A stretch of DNA of 33,540 nt from Actinomycetota bacterium (lineage in GTDB: Bacteria; Actinomycetota; Acidimicrobiia; Spongiisociales; UBA5794), in contig JAQCAA010000007.1 in NCBI GenBank assembly GCA_027728645.1, positions 1 through 33,540 on the forward strand, read 5' to 3'. This document shows positions 1 to 7,809 of this stretch, piece by piece. Position 1 is the stretch's first letter. The number at the start of each line of letters is the position of its first letter. A model generated the notes under the pieces. It ran no database searches. It saw nothing but the letters and a program-made list of their open reading frames with translations, and had not been told where the DNA came from. A program made the position numbers and the translations under genes.

Positions 1-798
1 GTGCTCCCTGCGGTATTCGACCGGCTTGCGGCCACGCTGATTCCGCTGTTTATTGAGCCGGACGGAACATTCCCGAATCACCCTGCCGACCCGCTGAGAC
101 CGGAGAACCTTGTTGACCTGACGAATCTTGTCAGATCGGAGAAACCAGATATCGGGGTTGCCTTCGACGGAGACGCTGATCGTGCCTTCTTCGTCGACGA
201 CAACGCCGTTCCGCTACCCGGCAGCACGACCACAGCGATTATTGCCGAGTGGTTCCTCAGAAAGTCGCCAGGAAGCTCGATCGTTCACAATCTGATTTGT
301 TCGAAGGCTGTCCCTGAGATTGTTGCTGCCGCTGGTGGTGTTCCGGTGAGGACGCGAGTTGGGCATTCGTACATCAAACAGGTGATGGCTGAGTCCGGGG
401 CCATCTTTGGTGGTGAGCACTCGGGGCACTACTACTTCAGGGACAATTACCGAGCCGATTCAGGGATTATGGCGATGCTCGTGCTGATGCGCGTGCTGTC
501 AGATGCCAAGGTTCCGTTGTCTGAGCTCCGAACTCGATACGAACCGTATTGCCAGTCGGGTGAAATCAATTTTGTTGTCTCAGACGTTCGCGCTGCCGAT
601 GCCGCTGTCGCTGCTGTCTTTGTCGACTCTGCGAGTGATCGTCTCGATGGGCTTACGGTCGATCTTGGGGACCGCTGGTTCAACGTCAGGCCCTCGAACA
701 CCGAACCTGTTCTACGATTGAACGTTGAAGCGCGAGACAAGGCATCTGTCGACGAGTTGGTTGCCATCGTTGGAGCGATCATCGAGGAGAATGCATGA
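1..798 (+). CDS. manB: Phosphomannomutase/phosphoglucomutase, C-terminal part (5' truncated by window edge)
   Basis: This is the C-terminal half or more of an alpha-D-phosphohexomutase, which interconverts hexose 6-phosphate and hexose 1-phosphate for GDP-mannose and cell-envelope sugars. The metal-binding loop 'GVAFDGDADRAFFVDD' lies near residue 52. The sugar-specificity loop 'GGEHSGHYYFRDNYRADSG' is near residue 137. The phosphate-binding loop 'RPSNTEPVLRLNVEA' is near the C-terminus. The family is usually about 450 residues, so the N-terminal domain with the catalytic serine lies outside the window and the listed GTG at base 1 is not a real start. The stop overlaps the start of the next gene (ATGA-type), so the two are probably co-transcribed. 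Phosphomannomutase and phosphoglucomutase activities cannot be separated by sequence alone; the cupin isomerase downstream favours mannose. Confidence 0.93.
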   Translation: MLPAVFDRLAATLIPLFIEPDGTFPNHPADPLRPENLVDLTNLVRSEKPDIGVAFDGDADRAFFVDDNAVPLPGSTTTAIIAEWFLRKSPGSSIVHNLICSKAVPEIVAAAGGVPVRTRVGHSYIKQVMAESGAIFGGEHSGHYYFRDNYRADSGIMAMLVLMRVLSDAKVPLSELRTRYEPYCQSGEINFVVSDVRAADAAVAAVFVDSASDRLDGLTVDLGDRWFNVRPSNTEPVLRLNVEARDKASVDELVAIVGAIIEENA

Positions 799-986
799 GT
801 GACCACGAACCATTAATCGCCCCAAGTTTGCTCGCAATCATGCAGTGTCCAGCATGCACCGGGGACCTCAGCGAGCGCCTCGAGGACCCAGCGTTGGTCT
901 GTGGATCATGTGGTCGCGCGTACGCCGTGCGCGACGGCATACCGAACATGCTCATAGATGAGGCAGCACTCCCTTCAAACGATTGA
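795..986 (+). CDS. Trm112-like small zinc-ribbon protein
   Basis: A 63-residue protein with two Cys pairs, 'CPACTGDL' and 'CGSCGRAYAVRDGIPNML'. This matches the Trm112/UPF0434 family. The C-terminal 'Y.VRDGIPNML' ending is diagnostic of bacterial members. In eukaryotes and archaea Trm112 activates methyltransferases; in bacteria its role is less settled. Its start overlaps the phosphomannomutase stop by 4 bp, implying translational coupling. A perfect hairpin follows one base after the stop codon, so this gene probably closes its operon. The family call is firm; the cellular role is not. Confidence 0.88.
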   Translation: MSDHEPLIAPSLLAIMQCPACTGDLSERLEDPALVCGSCGRAYAVRDGIPNMLIDEAALPSND

Positions 987-1008
987 GAACTGACTCTTGA
1001 GTCAGTTC
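987..1008. terminator. Perfect hairpin terminator after the manB-Trm112 operon
   Basis: GAACTGACTC (987-996) is the exact reverse complement of GAGTCAGTTC (999-1008), with TT between them. The hairpin begins one base after the Trm112 stop. Only a short T-rich tail ('ttcct') follows, so it is a weak intrinsic terminator by the E. coli standard. Its position strongly suggests that it ends the transcript. No gene is recognised between it and the malic enzyme start near 1201. Confidence 0.75.
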
Positions 1009-1200
1009 TTCCTAGCGTAGTTTGCCGGTCGCACGCCGCTCCTCGCACTCCTTCCATGTGTGGCCTGCGAGTGCGGTTGCGACAGCTGCCATGGTCCGGA
1101 AGGGGAGTAGCGTTGGTGCTATGCCGTGCACACCAGAGCGAGGGCTCCATCCAATTCCACGTTCGACGGCGAGCGCTCGAGCCTATGGAGCGGGATCGCC

Positions 1201-2916
1201 GTGACAAGGTTCCGCTCACTTGTTGACGATTCAGGACATCGTTACCTGTCGGTTGACGTGGTAGGACAAGCTGTCCTACAGGATGCCTTCCTCAACAAGG
1301 ACAACGCCTTCACTCGTGAGGAGCGTCAAGAACTCCGCATCGTTGGCATGCTTCCTGACCATGTGTCGACCATTGAGGAGCAGCTTGGAAGAGTTCGCTA
1401 TCAGTACGGTCGAAAGACTACTGAGATGAGTAAGAACATCTACCTCAACGGTCTGATGGACCGCAACGAGACCCTCTTCTACCGTTTCCTACTCGAGAAC
1501 ATCGAAGAGACGGTCCCTGTGATCTATACGCCGACCGTTGCAGAGGCGTGCTCCCACTGGAGCCGGATCTATCGGAGAGCTCACGGTCTTTATATCACGC
1601 CAAGAGATCGAGGAAGGATCGCTGAAGTCCTCAGGGCGCGTCCTGCCATGGAGCCTCCGGTGATCGTGGTGACAGACAATGAGCGAATCCTCGGAATCGG
1701 CGATCAAGGCGCTGGCGGCATGGGGATTCCTATCGGAAAGCTTGCGCTGTAAACAGCCGGAGGTGGGATCCACCCTGAGCGGTGCATCCCGGTGTCGATT
1801 GACGTCGGAACGAACAACGCAGAGTTGCTCGTGGATCCGCTGTATGTCGGGTATCGCGAGCCGAGATTGCGGGGTGTTGAATACGAGGAACTCATTGATG
1901 AGTTCGTGGATGCGGTGCGAACCGTGTACCCGGGAGCGTTGCTCCAATGGGAGGACTTCGCGAACTCAACGAGCTTCAGGAATCTCGAGACCCACCGCAA
2001 ACGAATAGCATCGTTCAATGATGACATCCAAGGGACCGGTGCCATGGCTGTTGCTGGGGTCTGGGCTGCGATTGCGCACGGCGATCTGACATCAGAGGAT
2101 TTGCGATTCGTAATTGCTGGCGCTGGATCCGCTGGGTATGGGATTGCACACCAGCTTGCCTTTGCGATGGAAGCCGAAGGCGTCGACACCGCTGACGCTT
2201 GGAGCAGGATCTTCGTGCTTGACAGCCGGGGGCTGATACTTTCCGACCGGAGAACGCTCAAGGGGACTAAGGCTGACTTGGCTACGGATGCCGCTGTGGC
2301 GGCCGGCTGGGATGCATGCGATGATCCGCCTTCGCTCGTCGACGTGATGCGGAACGTTCGCCCCACGGTACTCATTGGTGTGAGTGGGGAGGCTGGGTTG
2401 TTCGGTCGCGAAGCGATCGAGGAGATGGCAAAGTGGTGCGACCGGCCCGTTGTCATGCCGATGTCGAATCCGACCAGCCACAGCGAAGTCACCCCTGCCA
2501 ATGCCATTAGGTGGACGAGTGGGCGAGCGATCGTTGCGACAGGAAGCCCCTTCCCACCGGTGGTACACGATGGGGTCACTCACAGGGTTGGCCAAGCGAA
2601 CAACGCGTTCATATTTCCAGGCTTAGGACTCGGCGTCCTCACAGTTCGCGCGAGAGAGGTCACGGACGGAATGTTTCTCGCCGCTGCGCTTGCGCTGGCT
2701 GAATGCACGAGTCAGGACCTCGTGGCCAATGGGCAACTCTTCCCTGACATCGATGATGTCCGATTGGTGTCGCGTTCGGTTGCTATCGCTGTAGCGGCCC
2801 AGGCAATTGAAGATGGAGTAGCAGACGCGGTGGACGATCTTGAATCAAGGATCGACGCTGAGATGTGGTTCCCTGACTATCTGCCCGTGAAACCTTCACC
2901 GCTGTCGCGTGGCTAG
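1201..2916 (+). pseudogene. maeA: NAD-type malic enzyme, interrupted by one in-frame TAA
   Basis: Malic enzymes decarboxylate malate to pyruvate with NAD(P)H formation. The ORF track splits this gene into 1126-1752 and 1792-2916, but both lie in the same frame. Reading through the TAA at 1750-1752 gives 'GKLAL*TAGGGIHPERCI', where family members have Tyr at the stop position ('GKLxLYTA'). A single TAC-to-TAA or TAT-to-TAA change would explain it. The rest is intact: 'VIYTPTVAEAC' in the substrate region, 'GDQGAGGMGIPIGKL', 'FNDDIQGTGA' in the metal-binding region, and the Rossmann loop 'GAGSAGYGIA'. From GTG 1201 the read-through product is 571 residues, close to E. coli MaeA. The alternative GTG at 1126 adds 25 residues without family character. 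A sequencing error remains possible. Confidence 0.85.
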
Positions 2917-2949
2917 CTACTGGTACCTGCCGACGGCGTTTGAGCGGGC

Positions 2950-3312
2950 CTAGGCATCGGTCGTGCCATCGCGGTTGTAATCATCCTCAAGGCGGACAAC
3001 GTCATCGAGGTGTGGTGTTGAAACCTCGATGATCTCGACGTAGCCATCTGCCGGCGCCTCAAACCGGTGAATTTGGCCGACGGGGATATCTGCTGACTCA
3101 CCGACGCTGAGCACAACGATTTCGGCATCAGGGCCCTGCCCAAGATTCAGAAGCAGTGTGCCGGATACCACCAAAACCGATTCACTCTTGTACTCGTGAA
3201 GCTGGAGGCTGAGTCGCTTCCCCGCGTCGATGTGGATGATCTTGCCCGCGTAGTAGTCGGTGAGGCTCCAAAGCAGCTCGTATCCCCATGGCTTGTCGGT
3301 CTTCGTGGACAT
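2950..3312 (-). CDS. Cupin protein, mannose-6-phosphate isomerase-like (type II C-terminal domain)
   Basis: A 120-residue single-cupin protein. It opens with 'KPWGYELLWSLTDYYAGKII', the signature of the cupin domain at the C-terminus of bifunctional mannose-1-phosphate guanylyltransferase/mannose-6-phosphate isomerases. The metal site is seen in 'LSLQLHEYKSESVLVVSGT' and 'IPVGQIHRFEAP'. It could isomerise fructose 6-phosphate and mannose 6-phosphate, supplying the phosphomannomutase at the left edge. It runs convergent to the malic enzyme, with 33 bp between them. Directly upstream of its ATG is TATTCT with a 6-nt gap, consistent with a leaderless transcript. Catalysis by the stand-alone domain is inferred. 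Confidence 0.8.
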   Translation of the reverse strand: MSTKTDKPWGYELLWSLTDYYAGKIIHIDAGKRLSLQLHEYKSESVLVVSGTLLLNLGQGPDAEIVVLSVGESADIPVGQIHRFEAPADGYVEIIEVSTPHLDDVVRLEDDYNRDGTTDA

Positions 3313-3318
3313 GGGGGA

Positions 3319-3324
3319 AGAATA
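3319..3324 (-). promoter_or_regulatory. Candidate -10 box for a leaderless cupin transcript
   Basis: Read on the minus strand, TATTCT sits six bases before the ATG at 3312 and there is no Shine-Dalgarno sequence. A start site about seven bases after the -10 box would coincide with the ATG. No clear -35 box is visible in the GC-rich sequence upstream. Confidence 0.45.
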
Positions 3325-3437
3325 GCGCCTGCGCTGCGCCGCCTCGCGCCTTGCGCCTACCGACGGCGTTCAGCGTGGGGCCACGCTCTGGGCGTTCGTT
3401 GTTCCTGTTGGATGTCCGCTATCAGAAGTTGCGCCAT

Positions 3438-3465
3438 TTGTCTCGCTCTGATCTCAGAGAGACAA
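3438..3465. other. Stem-loop in the gap between the cupin and VOC genes
   Basis: TTGTCT (3438-3443) pairs with AGACAA (3460-3465), and CTCTGA (3446-3451) pairs with TCAGAG (3454-3459). A two-base bulge and a very tight loop complete the structure. It lies in the 293-bp gene-free stretch 3313-3605, which also holds a smaller inverted repeat (AGCGTGG / CCACGCT, 3372-3387). There is no T tract, so termination is doubtful; it may be an operator or an RNA element. Nothing else was recognised in this gap. Confidence 0.4.
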
Positions 3466-3605
3466 CCGACCGGCATCCTCTAGATGCTACGAAACGCCGC
3501 AACACCCGACACAAGTATCAATCAGGCACATATGGGCGGGTGACTACGCCGCAGGGCGCTCGTTTGAGGAGTAGGTTGGGAGAGTACGCACCACCACGAG
3601 ACCAC

Positions 3606-3992
3606 ATGTTTGGATCCGCGCCGCTGCACCCTGTCCTCCCAGCTTCCGACCTGGAACGCGCCAAACGGTGGTATTCGGACAAGTTGGGCCTTGAACCGGT
3701 GGAAGAGGATGAGTACGGCGGCGCAACGTACGAAACCGGCGGTGGGACGTTCCTCGTCTACACATCGGAGTTCGCCGGAACCAACAAGGCAACAGCGGCC
3801 GGATTCCGAGTGGATGATTTCGATACCGCTGTTGCCGAACTGCGTGCCAATGGTGTCGTGTTCGAAGATGTCGATTTCGGTGAGTTGGGTGTCTCGGTCG
3901 ATGGAGTGATCTCCACACCCGACGGCAAGGACAAGGCAGCGTGGTTCAAAGACAGTGAGGGCAACATCCTTTCGCTGTCCACCATCGCCTGA
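3606..3992 (+). CDS. VOC-family (glyoxalase/bleomycin-resistance-like) protein
   Basis: A 128-residue protein of the vicinal oxygen chelate fold. The N-terminus 'LHPVLPASDLERAKRWYSDK' and the C-terminus 'AAWFKDSEGNILSLSTIA' are the two typical halves of this superfamily. The ORF track begins at 3288, but homology starts only at ATG 3606; the upstream extension is arginine-rich and unlike the family, so 3606 was chosen. The substrate cannot be inferred, since members include glyoxalase I, dioxygenases and antibiotic-binding proteins. It stands alone, with no partner gene close on the same strand. Confidence 0.8.
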   Translation: MFGSAPLHPVLPASDLERAKRWYSDKLGLEPVEEDEYGGATYETGGGTFLVYTSEFAGTNKATAAGFRVDDFDTAVAELRANGVVFEDVDFGELGVSVDGVISTPDGKDKAAWFKDSEGNILSLSTIA

Positions 3993-4308
3993 CGATACCG
4001 CCCATCGCAGCACTTATGCGCACTTGATGATCCGCACCATTGCACACCTCCTCGAGAACAACTCTCGTCGAAAGTGATACAACGACCACCTGATTTCACA
4101 GCACATATGAGCACTTCGACCCGCCCCAATTGTCGCAGAATCGCTGTCGCCGTCGGCCCGCCAGCCTCGAAGCAGGTGCCAGTGCCGCCTGCTGCCGGGA
4201 CCGTCGGCGCACCAGTAGAAGCCTGCGAGTCCGTGGTTCCAACCAAGACCAACTCTTGTGCCGCACTGCGTTACCCTCTGTCGACCGCACCGCTTAGGAG
4301 GCTCTTGC
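3993..4308. other. Gene-free stretch upstream of ahcY
   Basis: No convincing gene was found in these 316 bases. A short inverted repeat, CGAGA-ACAAC-TCTCG, lies near 4054. TACCCT at 4270-4275 resembles the -10 boxes proposed for other genes here and would give a short leader carrying the ahcY ribosome binding site. I looked for the conserved core of an S-adenosylhomocysteine riboswitch and did not recognise one. Minus-strand ORFs over this stretch (for example 4014-4310) show no family features. Confidence 0.5.
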
Positions 4309-5556
4309 ATGGACTACGACGTCGCAGATATCGGATTGGCTGGCAAGGGTGACTTGCGGATTGAATGGGCTTCTCGGCGGATGCCTGTGCTTGCAGCCAT
4401 CCGCGCCCGCTTTGAGAAGGATAAGCCATTAGCCGGGTACCGCATCGGGGCTTGCATGCATGTGACATCGGAAACCGCGACCCTCATGTACACGCTTGTA
4501 GCCGGGGGCGCCGAGGTGGCGCTTTGCGCATCGAACCCACTTTCCACACAAGACGATGTGGCAGCCGCCCTCGTGAAGGCCGGTATCCCTACATACGCTG
4601 TGCGAGGTGAAAGTGCCGATGACTTCTATCGCCACATCAACGCCGTTCTCGACACCCAGCCCCACCTTGTCTTCGATGATGGTGCGGACATGACAACTGT
4701 CCTGCACAAGGAGCGATCTGAGCAAGCGGTCCTCGGAGGTATGGAAGAGACAACCACCGGCGTAATCAGGCTCAAGGCGATGGCCGACGAAGATGTCCTT
4801 AGGTATCCGGTGGTCGCTGTGAACGATTCCGACACCAAGCATCTGTTCGACAACCGACACGGCACAGGGCAATCGTCACTCGACGGCATTCTTCGAGCTT
4901 CGAACATCCTGTTTGCAGGCAAGCGGGTTGTGGTTGCCGGTTTCGGCGACTGCGGATGGGGGATCGCAACAAGGGCCAAGGGAATGGGCGCCGACGTGAT
5001 TGTCACCGAGATTGACCCGGTGCGAGCCGTTGCAGCCACGATGGAGGGCCATAGGGTGATGACCGGTGAGGAAGCTGCCGAGATTGGGGATGTCTTCATC
5101 ACGGCAACTGGGAATATCCACGTCTTCAGAGCGGAGCACTTCGAAAAAATGAAGGATGGTGCGATCATCGCCAACGCTGGTCACTTCGATGTTGAACTTG
5201 ATCTCATCGCCCTCGACGAGATGGCAGTATCCCGAAGAGTCATCAGAGACAACCTCGAAGAGTTTGTTCTGCCAGACGGGCGTGCAATCCATGTTGTGGC
5301 CGACGGTCGGCTCGTAAACCTGGGTGCTGCCGAAGGGCACCCGGCTGACGTCATGGACATGTCGTTTTCTGATCAGGCTCTTGCGGCAGAGTGGTTGATT
5401 GAAAATGCCACCAACCTTCACGCACAGGTGTACAAACTTCCAGACGAACTCGACAATGAAGTTGCCAGACTCAAGCTTGAGGCGATGGGCGGCTCGCTTG
5501 AGGTAATGACGCCGGAGCAAATCGGATACTTGGGCTCGTGGGAGCACGGCACCTGA
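4309..5556 (+). CDS. ahcY: S-adenosylhomocysteine hydrolase
   Basis: Reversibly hydrolyses S-adenosylhomocysteine to adenosine and homocysteine, relieving product inhibition of methyltransferases. Motifs include 'CMHVTSETATLMYTLVAGGA' near the N-terminus, 'DDGADMT' in the substrate site, the 'DNRHGTGQSSLDGI' region, the NAD-binding 'VVVAGFGDCGWGIATRAKGM', and 'TATGNIHV' and 'NAGHFDVE' after it. At 415 residues it belongs to the shorter class that lacks the roughly 40-residue insertion of the animal and proteobacterial enzymes. The start is ATG 4309 because TAGGAGG sits nine bases upstream; the ORF track start at 4258 adds a non-homologous leader. The C-terminus differs from the classical 'KPDHYRY' ending, as expected for the short class. 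Confidence 0.95.
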   Translation: MDYDVADIGLAGKGDLRIEWASRRMPVLAAIRARFEKDKPLAGYRIGACMHVTSETATLMYTLVAGGAEVALCASNPLSTQDDVAAALVKAGIPTYAVRGESADDFYRHINAVLDTQPHLVFDDGADMTTVLHKERSEQAVLGGMEETTTGVIRLKAMADEDVLRYPVVAVNDSDTKHLFDNRHGTGQSSLDGILRASNILFAGKRVVVAGFGDCGWGIATRAKGMGADVIVTEIDPVRAVAATMEGHRVMTGEEAAEIGDVFITATGNIHVFRAEHFEKMKDGAIIANAGHFDVELDLIALDEMAVSRRVIRDNLEEFVLPDGRAIHVVADGRLVNLGAAEGHPADVMDMSFSDQALAAEWLIENATNLHAQVYKLPDELDNEVARLKLEAMGGSLEVMTPEQIGYLGSWEHGT

Positions 5557-5636
5557 CTCCTCAGCCGAGCTGACCGATCCGAGTAGGTCATCCCAGTTGC
5601 TCAAGATGTGTCAGAGCTGATCGATATGTTGAAAAG

Positions 5637-6239
5637 ATGCTTTGTGTCGCTTGCGCAGCAAATAGCTACCCCCTCTGCCACGAGTGTGAGCAATCGTTGA
5701 GTTTGGCTTCGGACCGAACCTTGCAGCTCCGTGGTGTGCAATTGAGCGTCATCCCAGTCTTTGCCCACCGAGGGGCCGCCGCACGGTTGGTGCATAACCT
5801 CAAGTACCGCAGGTCGATGGCGGCAGCGCGATTACTCGGATCGCTGATGGCAGAGCGTGTACCTCCGGGAACCGACAGTCTCGTTCCGGTGCCGCGAGTA
5901 CTCGCGAGACGGATCGCATACGGAATCGATCAGACAGGCGTTCTTGCGGAAGTCGTATCTTCGATCACGGGGATACCTGTGCGGCAAGCGTTGCGAGCCA
6001 AGCCGTGGGCCAGAAGATCCGCTGGTAAGAATCGATCGGAAAGACCACGCACCGAGTTTGCGTTGATACTCACCCCTTCACACAGCCCGGTTCTTGTCGA
6101 CGATGTGTGCACCACCGGTGGCACCATCGCGGGCGCCGCAATCGCTCTTGGGCGGTCCACTGCATCGGCGCTCGTAGCTACCTCAGCGGGTAGCATGGAG
6201 CAAAGGACCGGCGGCTTCCAAGCGAGAGGAGTGGCGTGA
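5637..6239 (+). CDS. comF: ComF-family phosphoribosyltransferase-like protein
   Basis: A 200-residue protein with an N-terminal zinc-ribbon remnant 'CVACAANSYPLCHECEQSL', then 'AAARLVHNLKYRRSMAAARLLG', and the PRPP-binding loop 'VLVDDVCTTGGTI' near residue 150. This is the layout of ComF/GntX proteins. In naturally competent bacteria ComF is needed for DNA uptake, but orthologues are widespread in non-competent actinobacteria, where the role is unknown. It sits 80 bp after ahcY and before hpf, a position seen often in actinobacteria. No in-frame start exists upstream of ATG 5637. TATGTT lies six bases before the ATG, so the transcript may be leaderless. Confidence 0.82.
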   Translation: MLCVACAANSYPLCHECEQSLSLASDRTLQLRGVQLSVIPVFAHRGAAARLVHNLKYRRSMAAARLLGSLMAERVPPGTDSLVPVPRVLARRIAYGIDQTGVLAEVVSSITGIPVRQALRAKPWARRSAGKNRSERPRTEFALILTPSHSPVLVDDVCTTGGTIAGAAIALGRSTASALVATSAGSMEQRTGGFQARGVA

Positions 6240-6327
6240 CCAGCAGCTATGTGACTGTCCCCAGACCGAGTCATGCTGTGCCGCTTGAGCCCAGATCCTT
6301 TTCCAGAATGCCACGTAGCGTGAGATT

Positions 6328-6339
6328 CCACGCGCGTGG
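6328..6339. promoter_or_regulatory. 12-bp perfect palindrome upstream of hpf
   Basis: CCACGCGCGTGG is a perfect palindrome 27 bases before the chosen hpf start, within the 127-bp gap after comF. It could be an operator, or a small hairpin in the leader. A GC-rich palindrome of this length may also arise by chance. Confidence 0.3.
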
Positions 6340-6366
6340 GTGAACCCAGCTACCAAGGGAGATCAA

Positions 6367-6912
6367 GTGACCATCCGCGTCCACGCCAGGAATATGCAGA
6401 TCTCGGAAGAGACGAGGACGACTACGGAGGACCGCGTCAAACATGCAACCAGGATTTTCGATGACGGTGGCAATGTCGACGTCGAGTTCACGGAGAAGCA
6501 CAACCCGAGACAAGCAGATGGTCGATTCAAAGTGGAGATCACATCCACCGCGGCTGGGAATATTGTGCGCATCGAGGCTGAGGCCTCCGAGCTACGAGCG
6601 GCTGTTGATTCAGCAGCGGACCGCTACGAGAGGCAGCTGCGGCGGCTCAAGGAACGTCTCGTTCAGAGAAGCAGAAGACGAGACAAAGGTCTCAACCCGC
6701 CCATAGAAGCCTCCGATGTAGAACAAGACCGTGGCGCAGTGATCGTCAGGACCAAGAGGTTCGAGATGAAGCCGATGACCGCAGAGGAAGCTGCTTTGCA
6801 GATGGAAATGCTCGGACACGAGTTCTTCTTTTTCCTCGACGGAGAGTCTGGCCAGCATTGTGTGGTGTATCACCGACGCGACGGGCATGTAGGACTGATC
6901 GAACCGGAATGA
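6367..6912 (+). CDS. hpf: Ribosome hibernation promoting factor, long form
   Basis: Binds the 30S subunit and promotes 70S/100S dimer formation in stationary phase or stress. Residues 1-100 form the S30AE domain ('VTIRVHARNMQISEETR', 'VDVEFTEKHNPRQADGRFKV'). The last 55 residues, 'IVRTKRFEMKPMTAEEAALQ' to 'YHRRDGHVGLIEPE', form the C-terminal dimerisation domain that defines the long form. GTG 6367 was chosen because AGGGAG lies six bases upstream; the track start (GTG 6340) adds nine residues and has no ribosome binding site. The response regulator gene begins 12 bp after the stop, so the two are probably co-transcribed. Confidence 0.93.
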   Translation: MTIRVHARNMQISEETRTTTEDRVKHATRIFDDGGNVDVEFTEKHNPRQADGRFKVEITSTAAGNIVRIEAEASELRAAVDSAADRYERQLRRLKERLVQRSRRRDKGLNPPIEASDVEQDRGAVIVRTKRFEMKPMTAEEAALQMEMLGHEFFFFLDGESGQHCVVYHRRDGHVGLIEPE

Positions 6913-6924
6913 GCTGAAGCCACC

Positions 6925-7575
6925 ATGAAAAGATTGCTTGTCGTAGATGACGTACCGCTCTTTCGAGCTGGACTGACATCAGCCCTCAGAGGCGCTGGAT
7001 ATGACGTGGTCGGCGAAGCCGCAGACGGTGAAACCGCCGTTGCACTGGCCGAAACGTCGCAACCAGACATTGTGCTTCTCGATGTCCTGATGCCTGGGAT
7101 GTCGGGAATCGATGCCCTAGCCAAGATTCGGGCGGTCGCTCCTGAAGCCGCGGTCGTACTTCTCACCGGGTCCGAATCCGAAGAAGACCTCGTTGCTGCA
7201 GTCCGGCTTGGTGCAAGAGGCTACATCGTCAAGGACATGCCGTTCGAACAGCTGGTTCTTTCGATAGACAGTGTTGCGGACGGAGGCGCTGCGCTATCTC
7301 CAGTCATGGCTGGCAAGCTGTTTGATGTTGCCCGCCAATTTGCACTCCATCACGACCTGCTCGGTGTCCGTAAGCCAACGCTGACAAGTCGAGAGATCGA
7401 AGTTCTCGAGTTGGTATCCGATGGCAAGACAAGCAAGCAGATAGGCGATCTTCTTTACATCTCCGAGAACACCGTCAAGAACCACATCCGCAACGTCCTC
7501 GACAAACTTGGCCTGCACTCTCGGAACGAAGCGGTGCTGTACGCGGTACGCGAAAGTTTGATAGTCCTGAGATAG
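6925..7575 (+). CDS. NarL/FixJ-type response regulator, orphan
   Basis: A 216-residue two-domain regulator. The receiver domain (about residues 1-120) has the acidic pair 'VVDDVPLF', the phosphoacceptor Asp in 'DIVLLDVLMPGMSG', the conserved Thr in 'VVLLTGSE' and the Lys in 'GYIVKDMP'. The C-terminal LuxR-type helix-turn-helix is 'LTSREIEVLELVSDGKTSKQ' followed by 'ISENTVKNHIRNVLDKLGLH'. All key residues are present, so it should be phosphorylatable. No histidine kinase is encoded nearby. It starts 12 bp after hpf and is followed by a repeat array and then secA. Its position suggests a link to growth state, but targets cannot be inferred. Confidence 0.92.
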   Translation: MKRLLVVDDVPLFRAGLTSALRGAGYDVVGEAADGETAVALAETSQPDIVLLDVLMPGMSGIDALAKIRAVAPEAAVVLLTGSESEEDLVAAVRLGARGYIVKDMPFEQLVLSIDSVADGGAALSPVMAGKLFDVARQFALHHDLLGVRKPTLTSREIEVLELVSDGKTSKQIGDLLYISENTVKNHIRNVLDKLGLHSRNEAVLYAVRESLIVLR

Positions 7576-7599
7576 GCGCCGCTCGCTGCGCTCGCTCAG

Positions 7600-7719
7600 A
7601 GGACAGACCGTTCGCTTTGCTCTCTTACGGAGGACAGACCGTTCGCTTTGCTCTCTTACGGAGGACAGACCGTTCGCTTTGCTCTCTTACGGAGGACAGA
7701 CCGTTCGCTTTGCTCCCTC
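7600..7719 (+). repeat. 31-bp tandem repeat array between the response regulator gene and secA
   Basis: Three exact head-to-tail 31-bp copies beginning 'aggacagaccgttcgctttg' occur at 7600-7630, 7631-7661 and 7662-7692. A partial fourth copy runs from 7693. There are no spacers, so it is not a CRISPR. The array begins 25 bp after the response regulator stop. A diverged array of the same unit lies at 11670. Each copy carries AGGACAGA, the reverse complement of part of the 7-bp array downstream. Confidence 0.95.
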
Positions 7720-7733
7720 ACTATCAGAAGTCC

Positions 7734-7761
7734 GTCCTCTGTCCTCTGTCCTCTGTCCTCT
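7734..7761 (+). repeat. GTCCTCT x4 array, complementary to the upstream 31-bp repeat
   Basis: Four exact copies of GTCCTCT run head to tail. CAGAGGACAGA at 7597-7607 is the perfect reverse complement of TCTGTCCTCTG at 7738-7748, so the whole 150-bp element can fold into a long hairpin with several registers. A CCCC-AA-GGGG hairpin and an AAAGCTTT palindrome follow before the secA promoter region. Confidence 0.9.
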
Positions 7762-7795
7762 GCCCCAAGGGGTTCAAGCAAAGCTTTGGCTCCCG

Positions 7796-7801
7796 TAGTA
7801 T
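7796..7801 (+). promoter_or_regulatory. Candidate -10 box for a leaderless secA transcript
   Basis: TAGTAT lies eight bases before the secA ATG, and no Shine-Dalgarno sequence is present. The spacing would put the transcription start at or next to the ATG. No convincing -35 hexamer is seen. Confidence 0.4.
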
Positions 7802-7809
7802 TCACACCA

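Noticed and set aside
1012-1131. Small minus-strand ORF ending in 'GHTWKECEERRATGKLR' next to the 987-1008 hairpin
   Set aside because: Its position against a terminator is suggestive and it could be a gene remnant, but it is at most 39 codons long, has no ribosome binding site that I can defend, and matches no family I recognise.
1750-1752. Reassigned genetic code with TAA as a sense codon, as an explanation for the malic enzyme stop
   Set aside because: ald ends in TAA at a normal family length, and all other genes read cleanly with the standard code, so a local mutation or error is simpler.
4129-4308. S-adenosylhomocysteine riboswitch upstream of ahcY
   Set aside because: I could not recognise the conserved core or a matching pseudoknot by eye. 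A covariance-model search would settle it.
4014-4310. Minus-strand ORF of 98 residues rich in Trp, Cys and His upstream of ahcY
   Set aside because: I compared it with DUF2510-type sequences, but the fit needs frameshifts. No start signal is seen and no other domain matches.
3419-7731. Shared 11-mer 'ctatcagaagt' at 3419 and 7721, considered as a dispersed repeat
   Set aside because: Many 11-base matches are expected by chance in a window of this size, and the flanking sequences do not match.
7600-7761. Regularly repeated sequence that might be a CRISPR array
   Set aside because: The 31-bp units are directly adjacent with no unique spacers, and no cas gene is present in the window.
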